Assembly (NCBI GenBank): GCA_963742795.1
Contig: CAVUNL010000018.1
Coordinates: forward strand, 62,001-126,000
Direction: 5' to 3'
Length of the DNA: 64,000 nucleotides
Source of the DNA: Palsa-504 sp963742795
Lineage (GTDB): Bacteria; Actinomycetota; Actinomycetes; Streptosporangiales; Streptosporangiaceae
Both the position numbers and the translations under genes were made by a program. The notes beneath the pieces are model-generated. The model ran no database searches. It worked only from the letters and a program-made list of their open reading frames with translations, and was not told the DNA's origin. Positions 1-9,403 of the stretch are shown piece by piece. Position 1 is the first letter of the stretch; each line of letters starts with the position of its first letter.

Positions 1-562
1 GCAGCTCCGCGTAGCCGGCCGGATCGGCCGACTGCCGGTTCAGCTCCACGTCCCGCAGCAGCGGACGCCACCGGGCCGAGGCCGCCAGCTCGCGGAGGAT
101 CACGTGCGACGGCTGATCGAAGTTTCCCGGGACCTGGAATGCCAGCCAGCCGTCGTCAGCCAGCCAGTCCGCCCAGCGGACCAGCAGCTCGCGATGGCCG
201 GGCACCCACTGCAGCACCGCGTTGGAGATAATCACGTCGGGCAGGCTCTGCGGCTCCCAGTGCCGCACGTCATCGAGCATGACAGACAGCCCGGGCGCGT
301 GACTGGTCAGGCCAGATCCGGTGGACCGCAGCGCGTCGGCTGAGACCAGCTTCCGCGCCGCCTCGATCATCTGCGGCGAGTTGTCCACTCCGCACACCGC
401 GGCGGACGGCCAGCGCTCCGTGAGCAGGACCGTCAGGTTCCCCGGGCCACAGCCCATGTCGACCACGTACTCGGGCAGCTCAGCTCCGACCCTGGCGAGC
501 AGGTCGATGAACGGCCTGGTGCGCTCGCCTCCAAACCTCAGGTACTGAGTCGCGTCCCACAT
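1..562 (-). CDS. tam: trans-aconitate 2-methyltransferase (3' end cut by window edge)
   Basis: SAM-dependent methyltransferase expected to methylate trans-aconitate, a spontaneous inhibitor of aconitase. I translated the minus strand from the ATG at 562; it opens MWDATQYLRF. The SAM-binding motif I is DMGCGPGNLT at about residues 34-43, with the acidic end of strand 2 at GVDNS and ISNAVLQWVPGHRELL further on, all typical of Tam proteins. About 187 codons are present; the family is usually 250-270 residues, so the C-terminus lies outside the window. It is divergent from a MarR-family gene with a palindromic operator between them, the arrangement known for tam/tamR in Streptomyces. Sequence similarity is recalled, not searched. 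Confidence 0.85.
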   Translation of the reverse strand, partial: MWDATQYLRFGGERTRPFIDLLARVGAELPEYVVDMGCGPGNLTVLLTERWPSAAVCGVDNSPQMIEAARKLVSADALRSTGSGLTSHAPGLSVMLDDVRHWEPQSLPDVIISNAVLQWVPGHRELLVRWADWLADDGWLAFQVPGNFDQPSHVILRELAASARWRPLLRDVELNRQSADPAGYAEL

Positions 563-630
563 GGTGGTTCCTAATCCTTCTCCAATGCTGAGAGACACAT
601 GCCCGTTGATCCCTTGTACATTGACCGGCG

Positions 631-644
631 TCTTGACGTCAAGA
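631..644. promoter_or_regulatory. perfect 14-bp palindrome, likely TamR operator
   Basis: TCTTGACGTCAAGA is a perfect palindrome in the 96-bp divergent gap between tam (start 562) and the MarR-family gene (start 659). It has the form of the MarR/TamR sites that control tam. Binding is inferred. Its position argues against the longer tamR start at 599, which would put the operator inside the coding region. Confidence 0.7.
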
Positions 645-658
645 GATACGCTCTAGTA

Positions 659-1369
659 ATGGCCCAGCGCGCCGCTCCTGGAATCCCCGTTGCGGGGGGG
701 TCTGGGGGGGTCGTCCCCCCGGGCGACACCGACGACTCTGACGCCGAGATCCTCGAGGTGCCCGTGCTGCGGGACGAAGTGGACGATCTGGTCGCCGCGT
801 GGCGGGCGCAGCGTCCCGACCTCGACGTGGAGCCGATGCAGGTGCTCAGCCGGATCTCCCGGCTGGCCCGGCACCTGGACATCGCGCGGCGCGGCGCGTT
901 CGCCGACCATGGCCTCGAAACGTGGGAGTTCGACGTGCTCTCCGCGCTGCGCCGGCAGGGGCCGCCGTTCCAGCTGACGCCCGGCGCGCTGCTCCGCGCC
1001 ACCCTGGTGACCTCGGGCACCATGACCAACCGGATCGACCGGCTGGCCACGGCGGGCCTGGTCCGCCGGGAGCCCGACCCGAGTGACAAGCGGGGCGTCC
1101 TGGTCACGCTCACTGAGCAGGGCGTGGCGAAGGCGGATGCGGCCCTGGCCGACCTGCTGCGCCGCGAGCGCGCGCTGCTGGCGGGCCTGGACCGCGGCGA
1201 GCGTCAGCATCTGGCCGACCTGATGCGCATCCTGCTCGCGCCTTTTGATGCAGACTTATCCCCCACTTGCCTCCGGGGCGCTTTTAAGGCGCTGCCTTCC
1301 CTCGTCGCTCCTTCGTCGCTCCTCAGTCCAGGCAGCGCCGCGCCCCTTTGGCTCGCGGGGCCCCGATAG
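659..1369 (+). CDS. tamR: MarR-family regulator, probable TamR
   Basis: Winged-helix repressor of the MarR family. The helix-turn-helix and wing lie at about residues 88-150, with the typical wing DPSDKRGVLVTLT. By position (divergent from tam, palindrome between) it is likely TamR, which in Streptomyces coelicolor responds to citrate and aconitate and controls tam and TCA-cycle genes; this assignment is inference. I chose the ATG at 659 (236 aa); an in-frame start at 599 would add 20 residues and overlap the operator. Two oddities: a G/C-run hairpin (684-723) is translated as a glycine/proline stretch near the N-terminus, and the last 30 or so residues are encoded by the palindromic repeat at 1275-1346, beyond where the MarR fold should end. 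Confidence 0.8.
   Translation: MAQRAAPGIPVAGGSGGVVPPGDTDDSDAEILEVPVLRDEVDDLVAAWRAQRPDLDVEPMQVLSRISRLARHLDIARRGAFADHGLETWEFDVLSALRRQGPPFQLTPGALLRATLVTSGTMTNRIDRLATAGLVRREPDPSDKRGVLVTLTEQGVAKADAALADLLRRERALLAGLDRGERQHLADLMRILLAPFDADLSPTCLRGAFKALPSLVAPSSLLSPGSAAPLWLAGPR
684..723. repeat. G/C-run double hairpin (copy 1 of 2)
   Basis: CCCCG-TTG-CGGGG (684-696) is followed by a G7 run, TCT, another G7 run, TCGT and C6. The second part can fold as GGGGGG/CCCCCC with a TCGT loop (705-720). A very similar arrangement (GCGGGGGG, short T/A-rich spacer, GGGGGG-TCG-CCCCCC) occurs at 49301-49330. Here it sits inside the 5' part of tamR. Confidence 0.55.
1275..1346. repeat. structured palindromic repeat, copy A
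   Basis: Arms GGGGCGC (1275-1281) and GGCGCTGCC (1288-1296) pair with GGCAGCGCC (1331-1339) and GCGCCCC (1340-1346). The loop of about 34 nt begins TTCCCTCGTCGCTC and contains a second TCGTCGCTC. Copy B at 4133-4203 has the same layout with compensated stem changes. This copy encodes the C-terminal tail of tamR. Confidence 0.8.
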
Positions 1370-1373
1370 TCGC

Positions 1374-3176
<1,803 letters not shown>

Positions 3177-4112
3177 CTATGCGGCGGAGACCACGGCGGC
3201 GCCCGGTACCGGTCCGCTGACCCGGGCCACGGACCGGCACACCCCGGCCCCGGACAGGGACACGGCCAGCTCCAGGGCCCGCTCCGCGTTCGCCGCGAGG
3301 AACACGCAGGTCGGCCCCGAGCCGGCCACCAGCGCGCCGAGCGCGCCCAGCTCCAGGCCCGCGGTCAGCGTCTTGCGCAGCGGCGGGAACAGGGACACCG
3401 CGGCCTGCTGCAGGTCATTGTTCAGCCGCTGGCCCACCCGCGCGGCGTCGCCGGTGCGCAGCGCGGACATCAGCGCGGCGTCCAGATCCGGTTGGGCCGC
3501 GGGCGCAACCTCGGACGCCGCCGGATCTGCGGGCCGGGCGGCGCGGAGCCGGTCCAGGGCGGCGTAGACCGCGGGCGTGGACAGCTGGCCGTCGGCGAAG
3601 GCCAGCACCCAGTGATACTGCGTGGCCGGGGCCAGCGCGGGAGTCAGCTGCTCACCGCGGCCGCGGCCGACCGCGGTCCCGCCGAGCAGGGCGAAGGCCA
3701 CGTCGCTGCCTACCGTGGCACCGATCCCGCACAGCTGCGGCTGGGTCAGGCCGGTGGCCCACAGCTCGTTGCAGGCGACCAGGGCGGCCGCCGCGTCGGC
3801 GCTGCCACCCGCCAGCCCGGCGGCCACCGGGATCCGCTTGGCGATGGTGACGTGCACGGCGGCGGTCCCGCGGTCCGGGACCGCGGCGCGCAGCGCCGCG
3901 ATCGCGCGCAGCGCCAGGTTGTCCTGGTCGGCGGGTACCCGGTCCGCGCCCTCGCCGGTCACCGTGATCCCGTCACGTCCGGCGGGCTCCACCGTGACCT
4001 GGTCGAACAGCGAGACGGCGTGGAACACGGTCACCAGGTCGTGGTAGCCGTCGGCCCGCGGCGGACCCACCGCGAGCTGGAGGTTGAGTTTGGCGGGTAC
4101 CCGCGCGGTCAC
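3177..4112 (-). CDS. ispE: 4-diphosphocytidyl-2-C-methyl-D-erythritol kinase
   Basis: GHMP kinase that phosphorylates CDP-ME in the MEP isoprenoid pathway (311 aa from the GTG at 4112). Family signatures: AKLNLQLAV at the N-terminus, PVAAGLAGGSADAAAAL (ATP loop) near residue 90 and GSGPTCVFLAA near the C-terminus. The GTG at 4112 is preceded by GGGAG at good spacing and gives the canonical start. A longer in-frame start at 4217 would translate the palindromic repeat (4133-4203) and is rejected. Order rsmA-ispE-ABC-F matches other actinobacteria. Confidence 0.93.
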   Translation of the reverse strand: MTARVPAKLNLQLAVGPPRADGYHDLVTVFHAVSLFDQVTVEPAGRDGITVTGEGADRVPADQDNLALRAIAALRAAVPDRGTAAVHVTIAKRIPVAAGLAGGSADAAAALVACNELWATGLTQPQLCGIGATVGSDVAFALLGGTAVGRGRGEQLTPALAPATQYHWVLAFADGQLSTPAVYAALDRLRAARPADPAASEVAPAAQPDLDAALMSALRTGDAARVGQRLNNDLQQAAVSLFPPLRKTLTAGLELGALGALVAGSGPTCVFLAANAERALELAVSLSGAGVCRSVARVSGPVPGAAVVSAA

Positions 4113-4132
4113 TGCGTCTCCCGCTCGCTTTC

Positions 4133-4203
4133 GGGGCGCCTCAAGGCCCCGCCTTCCCTCGTCGCTCGTTCCTCGCTCCTCGGTCCAGGCGGGGCCGCGC
4201 CCC
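4133..4203. repeat. structured palindromic repeat, copy B
   Basis: Arms GGGGCGC (4133-4139) and GGCCCCGCC (4145-4153) pair with GGCGGGGCC (4188-4196) and GCGCCCC (4197-4203). The loop again begins TTCCCTCGTCGCTC and ends GGTCCA. Compared with copy A the inner stem differs on both arms in a way that keeps pairing. It fills most of the 117-bp gap between the rsmA stop and the ispE start. Confidence 0.8.
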
Positions 4204-4229
4204 TTCGGCTCACTCACGGGTCAGGATGA

Positions 4230-5114
4230 TCAGATGGTACGCGGTGAGCTAGCCGAAGTCGTGCGCGCCGCGGCCAGCCGGGCGAACTCGGCCACGCCGA
4301 GCGATTCCCCGCGCGCGCCGGGATCGATCCCGGCCGCGCGGAGCAGCCGCTCGGCCTCCGGCGCGGACCCCGCCCAGCCGGCCAGCGCGGCGCGCAGGGT
4401 CTTGCGCCGCTGCGCGAACGCGGCGTCGACCAGCGCGAACACCTCCTCGCGGGACGCGACCGTGGCGGGCGGGTCGTGCCTGGTGAACGCGACCAGCCGC
4501 GAGTCGACGTTGGGCACCGGCCAGAACACGCTGCGCGGCACCGTCCCGGCCGGGCGGGCCGTAGCGTACCAGGCCAGCTTGACCGACGGCGCGCCGTACA
4601 CCCGGGACCCGGGGGGCGCGCACATCCGGTCCGCCACCTCGGCCTGAACCATGACCAGCCCGCGGGCCAGCGCGGGGACGACGGCCAGCAGGTGCAGTAC
4701 CACCGGCACGGCCACGTTGTAGGGCAGGTTCGCGACCAGCATCGAGGGCGCCGCGGGCAGGTCATCCTGGCCGGTGCGCAGCGCATCGGCGTTGATCACG
4801 GTGACCCGGCCGGCCAGCGCCGGGGCCCGCTCGGCCAGCGTCCGCGGCAGTTCGCCGGCCAGCACCCGGTCGATCTCGACCGCCACGACCTGGCCGGCCC
4901 CGGCCTCGAGCAGGGCCAGGGTGAGCGAGCCGAGCCCCGGCCCCACCTCCAGCACCACGTCGCCCGGGCCGGGTGCCGCGAGCGCGGCGATCCGGCGCAC
5001 CGTGCCCTGCTCGATCACGAAGTTCTGGCCCAGCCGCTTGGACGGCCGCACCCCCAGCCGCTCGGCCAGCCTCCTGACGTCCCCGGGAGTAAGCAGGCGC
5101 ACCACCGTTACCAT
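4230..5114 (-). CDS. rsmA: 16S rRNA (adenine1518/1519-N6)-dimethyltransferase
   Basis: KsgA/RsmA dimethylates the two adjacent adenines in the 3'-terminal hairpin of 16S rRNA during 30S maturation. Visible motifs: RPSKRLGQNFVIEQ at the N-terminus, SAM-binding EVGPGLGSLTLALLEAG, the catalytic NLPYNVAVP (NLPY), and a C-terminal basic helix AQRRKTLRAAL. I chose the ATG at 5114 (294 aa), which begins MVTVVRLLTPGDV. Upstream in-frame codons run through a Cys/His-rich stretch created by the dyad repeats at 5143-5197 and are unlikely to be translated. Confidence 0.92.
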   Translation of the reverse strand: MVTVVRLLTPGDVRRLAERLGVRPSKRLGQNFVIEQGTVRRIAALAAPGPGDVVLEVGPGLGSLTLALLEAGAGQVVAVEIDRVLAGELPRTLAERAPALAGRVTVINADALRTGQDDLPAAPSMLVANLPYNVAVPVVLHLLAVVPALARGLVMVQAEVADRMCAPPGSRVYGAPSVKLAWYATARPAGTVPRSVFWPVPNVDSRLVAFTRHDPPATVASREEVFALVDAAFAQRRKTLRAALAGWAGSAPEAERLLRAAGIDPGARGESLGVAEFARLAAARTTSASSPRTI

Positions 5115-5142
5115 CCCGAGCGGCGGACCGTGCTCCCGGCAC

Positions 5143-5197
5143 CGACACCGATGAAACATCGGTGTCGTCATGCCGGCACCGAAGAAACATTGGTGTC
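5143..5197. promoter_or_regulatory. tandem dyad elements between tatD and rsmA
   Basis: An 11-bp perfect dyad with AAA centre (5143-5167; half-site CGACACCGATG) is followed by a degenerate copy (CACCGAAG-AAA-CATTGGTG, 5177-5195). The centres are 31 bp apart, about three helical turns on the same face. They could be tandem operators for a dimeric regulator or RNA hairpins in the tatD-rsmA transcript. No regulator is identifiable. Confidence 0.5.
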
Positions 5198-5245
5198 GTT
5201 GCTGACGGTTGGGAGCAGGCGGCGGCGTGGAGGAAGACACAGGTA

Positions 5246-6161
5246 CTACCAGGGGCCGAAGGTGCGTTCCGCGGTGGCGGTGACCGCGTCGCAGAGCTCG
5301 GCCAGGTCGAGGCCCTGGACCTCGGCCAGGCAGCGCACGGTGTACGCGACCTGGGCGGGCGCGTTGGGCCGACCGCGGTTCGGCACCGGGGTCAGGAACG
5401 GCGCATCGGTCTCGGCCAGCAGCAGACCGGGCGGGACGGCCGCGGCGGCGTCACGCAGCGGCTGGGCGTTGGCGAACGTCACGTTGCCCGCGAACGACAT
5501 CACGTAGCCGGCCTCGGCGCACTGCTTGACCATGGCCACGTCGCCGGAGAAGCAGTGGAACACGACCCGCGGCGGCGGGCCCTCCTCCTCCAGGATGCGC
5601 AGTACGTCGGCGTGCGCCTCCCGGTCGTGGATCATCAGCGCCTTGCCGGTGCGCTTGGCGATCTTGATGTGCTCGCGGAACCACCAGCGCTGCACGTCGG
5701 GGGCGGCGTGGTCGCGGTAGTAGTCCAGGCCGGTCTCGCCCACCGCGACCACCCGGGGCCGCCGGGCCAGCGCCTCGATCTCGGCCAGCACCTCGGCCGC
5801 GGTAGGGGGCGGGACGGCCGGGGGTGGGGCAGCGATAGCCGGGGCGGCGGAGGGGGATACGGCGGAGGGGGATACGGCGGAGGGGGATGGGGATGGGGAT
5901 GGGGGGGGATGGGGTGGTGGCGGCCTCGGTATCGTTCGGGTGGATCGCGACGGCCGCGTAGACCGCGTCGTGCTCCTCGGCGCAGCGCGCCGACCAGCGG
6001 GAGGACTCCAGCGTGGTACCGACCGTGACCACGCGGACGATGCCGGCGGCGCGGGCGGCGGCGAGGACGTCGGGCACCGGGAGCTCGATCATGTCCAGGT
6101 GCGTGTGGCTGTCGAGCGCCGGCCTGGGAAGCGGAGGAGGCGGAGCGGGGGCGGTCACCAC
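5246..6161 (-). CDS. tatD: TatD-family metal-dependent DNase, with apparent frameshift
   Basis: TatD hydrolases are TIM-barrel metallo-nucleases. The N-terminal part (from 6161) shows the HxH metal site DSHTHLDM and AVAIHPND; the C-terminal part shows EIEALARRPRVVAVGETGLDYY, HDREAH, FHCFSG and ETDAPFL. The two halves are in different frames: total length is 916 nt, one base over a multiple of three. The break falls in a low-complexity stretch with a G8 run (+ strand 5901-5908); dropping one base gives a continuous 304-aa protein with a Ser/Pro/Ala-rich insertion between HPND and AEVLAEIE. It sits between metG and rsmA as in mycobacteria, but rpfB, usually between tatD and rsmA there, is missing. 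Confidence 0.85.
5846..5915. repeat. 15-bp and 6-bp tandem repeats inside tatD
   Basis: GGCGGAGGGGGATAC occurs twice (5846-5860, 5861-5875), followed by a partial copy. Then come GGGGAT-type hexamers and a G8 run at 5901-5908. This slippage-prone block contains the point where the tatD frame changes. Confidence 0.8.
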
Positions 6162-6183
6162 GATCCGTTCGGCCGAATGACCA

Positions 6184-7983
6184 TTAGAAGGCCCCGAGCC
6201 GGGCTAGTTCCTCGTCCACCACTGAGGAGTCCAGCTTGGTGAAAAGAGGCGTGGGCGGGGCCAGCGGGGTTCCCGGGCGCAGCGGGGCCGACGCCCAGCG
6301 GGCCGCACCGTCGTACCGGCCGGTGATGACCGGGTACGAGGGCCCGCCCTCCTCGTCGACCTCCTCGACGAACGGCATGTCCGACCAGGTGCCGGCGCCG
6401 CCCTGCCGGTGATCATGGAGCATCTCGTGCACCTGCTGGGAGGAGCGGGGCAGGAACGGGGTGAGCAGGGTCTTGGCGTCGTCCACGAGCTGCAGCGCCA
6501 CGTGCAGCACGGTGCGCATCCGGTCCGGGTCCGATTCGCGCAGCTTCCACGGGGCCTGCTCGGAGAAGTACTTGTTGGCCTCGGCCACCGTCCGCATGGT
6601 CTCGGTGATGGCGAACTTGAACCGGGACCGGGTCAGGTGCTCACCGACCGTGCCGAACGCCTGCCGGGAGCGGGCCAGCACGTCCTGGTCGAGGTCGGTC
6701 AGCGGGCCGGCCTCCGGGATCGAGCCGATGTTGCGGGCCGCGAACGAGACCGCGCGGTTGACCAGGTTGCCCCAGGTGGCGACCAGCTCGTCGTTGTTCC
6801 GGCGGACGAACTCGCTCCAGGTGAAGTCGGTGTCCTGGTTCTCCGGCCCGGCGATGGCCACGTAGTAGCGCAGCGCGTCCACGTCGTAGCGGGCCAGGAA
6901 GTCGCGGACGTAGATGACCACCGCCCGGGAGGAGGAGAACTTGCGGCCCTCCATGGTCAGGTACTCGCTGGAGACCACCTCGGTCGGCAGGTTCAGCGTG
7001 CCGAGCGGGCCGGGCTCGCCGCCACGGGAGCCCTGGCCGTTGTAGCCGAGCAGCATGGCCGGCCAGATCTCGGCGTGGAAGACGATGTTGTCCTTGCCCA
7101 TGAAGTAGTACGACTCGGCGTCCGGGTCGTTCCACCAGGCCCGCCAGGCGTCCGGGTCGCCGCTGCGCCGGGCCCACTCGACCGAGGCGGACAGGTACCC
7201 GATCACCGCGTCGAACCAGACGTAGATCCGCTTGTCCGGCCGGTCGCGCCAGCCGTCCAGCGGGACCGGGACGCCCCAGTCCAGGTCCCGGGTGATGGCC
7301 CGGGGCTGCAGGTCATCGAGCAGGTTGAGGGAGAACTTGAGCACGTTCGGGCGCCAGTGGCCCGCCTTGGCCTGCAGCCAGGTCCCCAGGACCTCGGCGA
7401 ATGCGGGCAGGTCGAGGAAGTAGTGCTCGGTCTCGGTGAAGACCGGCGTCTCCCCGTTGATCTTGGACCGGGGGTTGATCAGGTCGGCCGGGTCGAGCTG
7501 GTTGCCGCAGTTGTCGCACTGGTCGCCGCGCGCGCTGGGGTACCCGCAGATCGGGCAGGTGCCCTCGATGTAGCGGTCGGGCAGCGTGCGCCCGGTGGAC
7601 GGCGAGATCGCGCCCAGCGTGGTCTTGGCGAAGATGTAGCCGTTCTGCAGCAGCCGGGTGAAGATCTCCTGGGTCACCGCGTAGTGATTCAGCGTGGTGG
7701 TCCGGGTGAACAGGTCGTAGGTCATGCCCAGGCTGGTCAGGTCGTCGACGATGATCCGGTTGTACCGGTCGGCCAGGGCCCGGGCCGACACGCCCTCGGC
7801 GTCGGCCTGCACCTGGATCGGCGTGCCGTGCTCGTCGGTGCCGCTCACCATCAGCACCCGGTTTCCCGCCATCCGCTGGTACCGGCTGAACATGTCGCAG
7901 GGCAGCGCGAAGCCGGAAACGTGGCCGATGTGACGGGGACCGTTCGCGTACGGCCAGGCGGGAGCGGACAGGATGGTGCGCAT
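6184..7983 (-). CDS. metG: methionyl-tRNA synthetase
   Basis: Class I aminoacyl-tRNA synthetase charging tRNA-Met (599 aa). The HIGH motif is RHIGHVSG (residues 17-24). The zinc knuckle is CPICG-(x)7-CDNCG near 145-162. The KMSKS-type loop is GRKFSSSRAV near 350. An anticodon-binding helical domain and a C-terminal extension follow (SSQQVHEML onward). It begins 3 nt after the stop of the upstream GT2 gene and is followed by tatD after 22 nt, consistent with one transcript. It starts at the ATG at 7983, directly before the conserved RTILSAPAWPYANG. Confidence 0.96.
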   Translation of the reverse strand: MRTILSAPAWPYANGPRHIGHVSGFALPCDMFSRYQRMAGNRVLMVSGTDEHGTPIQVQADAEGVSARALADRYNRIIVDDLTSLGMTYDLFTRTTTLNHYAVTQEIFTRLLQNGYIFAKTTLGAISPSTGRTLPDRYIEGTCPICGYPSARGDQCDNCGNQLDPADLINPRSKINGETPVFTETEHYFLDLPAFAEVLGTWLQAKAGHWRPNVLKFSLNLLDDLQPRAITRDLDWGVPVPLDGWRDRPDKRIYVWFDAVIGYLSASVEWARRSGDPDAWRAWWNDPDAESYYFMGKDNIVFHAEIWPAMLLGYNGQGSRGGEPGPLGTLNLPTEVVSSEYLTMEGRKFSSSRAVVIYVRDFLARYDVDALRYYVAIAGPENQDTDFTWSEFVRRNNDELVATWGNLVNRAVSFAARNIGSIPEAGPLTDLDQDVLARSRQAFGTVGEHLTRSRFKFAITETMRTVAEANKYFSEQAPWKLRESDPDRMRTVLHVALQLVDDAKTLLTPFLPRSSQQVHEMLHDHRQGGAGTWSDMPFVEEVDEEGGPSYPVITGRYDGAARWASAPLRPGTPLAPPTPLFTKLDSSVVDEELARLGAF

Positions 7984-7986
7984 GGG

Positions 7987-9249
7987 TTAAAGCCTAGGGG
8001 CAGCCGCCGGCTGCTCACGGTGATTGACCACCGCGGTGCTGGTCAGCGGGGACGGCCCTGCTGTGTTCGCCGCCTGGGGCGACGGTACCGAGGCGGTCAC
8101 CGGATGCCGCGTGTGCTTGATGCCGAGGATCGACAGGAAGAACGTGCCCAGGATGACCTGGCAGCTGACGATCAGCGCGGTGACGGACGGGATCATCAGG
8201 CGCAGCGAGTGCTCGTAGTTCAGGTGGCTGAACTTCTGGCCGTTCCAGTACAGCACCGAGAAGATCAGGCCCGCCAGGCCGGCCAGGCCGATCGCGGCGC
8301 CCAGCAGCAGCCCGCGTTCCAGGCTCAGCTTCTCCAGCAGGCGCTGGACCTTCGGCTCCTCGGGCAAGAACCCCTCCGACCCGGCGTACACCTGGGTGAA
8401 CAGCCAGAACAGCACCGACTGGAAGCCGATCACCACCATGGCCGAGGCCGCGACCAGCGTGTCCACGTCGAAGGTCACCGAGCCGACCCGGAACGGGTGC
8501 GGCCCCACGATCACGCCGATGGCCAGGCCCGCGATGAGCAGCACCAGGCCTGGCAGGAAGAACAGCCAGCGCGGGCTGAACAGCAGCAGGAACCGCAGGT
8601 GCCGCCAGCCGTCCCGCCAGGTGTGCAGGTGCGGCGGCCGGCTCCGGCCGTCCTTGGCCAGCGTGGTGGGCACCTCGGTCACGTGCTGGCCGTACAGCGC
8701 CGCCTTGACCACCAGCTCGCTGGCGAACTCCATCCCGGTGGCCTGCAGGTTGAGCGCCAGCACGCTGTCCCGGTTGAACCCGCGCAGCCCGCAGTGGAAG
8801 TCGCCGATCTTGCTGCGGAAGAACAGCCGGCCGATGAAGCTCAGTACCGGGTTGCCCAGGTACCTGTGCAGCGGCGGCATCGCGCCCGGCGCGATCCCGC
8901 CCGCGAACCGGTTGCCCATGACCAGGTCCGCGCCCTTGCGCAGCTCGTCGACGAACGGCATCAGGTTGGTGAAGTCGTAGCTGTCGTCGGCGTCGCCCAT
9001 GATGATGTACTTGCCCCGGGCCGCCATGATTCCGCCCATCAGGGCGTTGCCGTAGCCCTTGTCGCTGACCGGGACGACCCGGGCCCCGGCCTCGGTGGCC
9101 AGCGCCTGGCTGCCGTCGGTGCTGCCGTTGTCGGCGACCAGGACCTCGCCGCTGATACCGCTGGAGGCCAGGAATCCCATAGCCTTGCGGACGCACGTCG
9201 CCACGGTCTCCGCCTCGTTGAGGCAGGGCATGACCACGGTCAGCTCCAC
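7987..9249 (-). CDS. GT2 glycosyltransferase, dolichol-phosphate-sugar synthase-like, with membrane domain
   Basis: N-terminal GT-A domain (about 1-230) with VVMPCLNEAETV, VADNGSTDGS and the metal-binding GDADDSYD resembles polyprenyl-phosphate mannose or glucose synthases. It is followed by about four hydrophobic segments (near 235-260, 270-300, 315-345, 360-385) and a Ser/Thr/Pro tail. Such proteins load a sugar onto polyprenyl phosphate at the inner membrane face for later use by GT-C enzymes. A GT-C-like gene lies divergently and the PMT mannosyltransferase is 2.6 kb away, so a lipid-linked sugar supply role is plausible but inferred. It heads the leftward metG block. Confidence 0.85.
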   Translation of the reverse strand: MELTVVMPCLNEAETVATCVRKAMGFLASSGISGEVLVADNGSTDGSQALATEAGARVVPVSDKGYGNALMGGIMAARGKYIIMGDADDSYDFTNLMPFVDELRKGADLVMGNRFAGGIAPGAMPPLHRYLGNPVLSFIGRLFFRSKIGDFHCGLRGFNRDSVLALNLQATGMEFASELVVKAALYGQHVTEVPTTLAKDGRSRPPHLHTWRDGWRHLRFLLLFSPRWLFFLPGLVLLIAGLAIGVIVGPHPFRVGSVTFDVDTLVAASAMVVIGFQSVLFWLFTQVYAGSEGFLPEEPKVQRLLEKLSLERGLLLGAAIGLAGLAGLIFSVLYWNGQKFSHLNYEHSLRLMIPSVTALIVSCQVILGTFFLSILGIKHTRHPVTASVPSPQAANTAGPSPLTSTAVVNHREQPAAAPRL

Positions 9250-9403
9250 GTTTCGTCTCCTTTTAGGTCAACGGATCCGGCCGCTTTGGGCAAGTCCTGG
9301 TCGCGCATCGTATTACCGTAGGCGAGGGACGAACGAACGTAGCCGGCCGCACGTTCAATGTCAGGGATGTCAGCCCAGCACAGGAGGGTACGGGTTGAGG
9401 GTA

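Noticed and set aside
4113..4217. 35-residue N-terminal extension of IspE
   Set aside because: It is a translation of the palindromic repeat. The GTG at 4112 has a good ribosome-binding site and gives the normal IspE N-terminus.
6409..9321. A 970-codon open frame on the + strand
   Set aside because: It is antisense to metG and the GT2 gene, which have clear family motifs. Long shadow frames are expected at this GC content. The same holds for 1734-4229 (+), 17969-19393 (-) and 40124-42514 (+).
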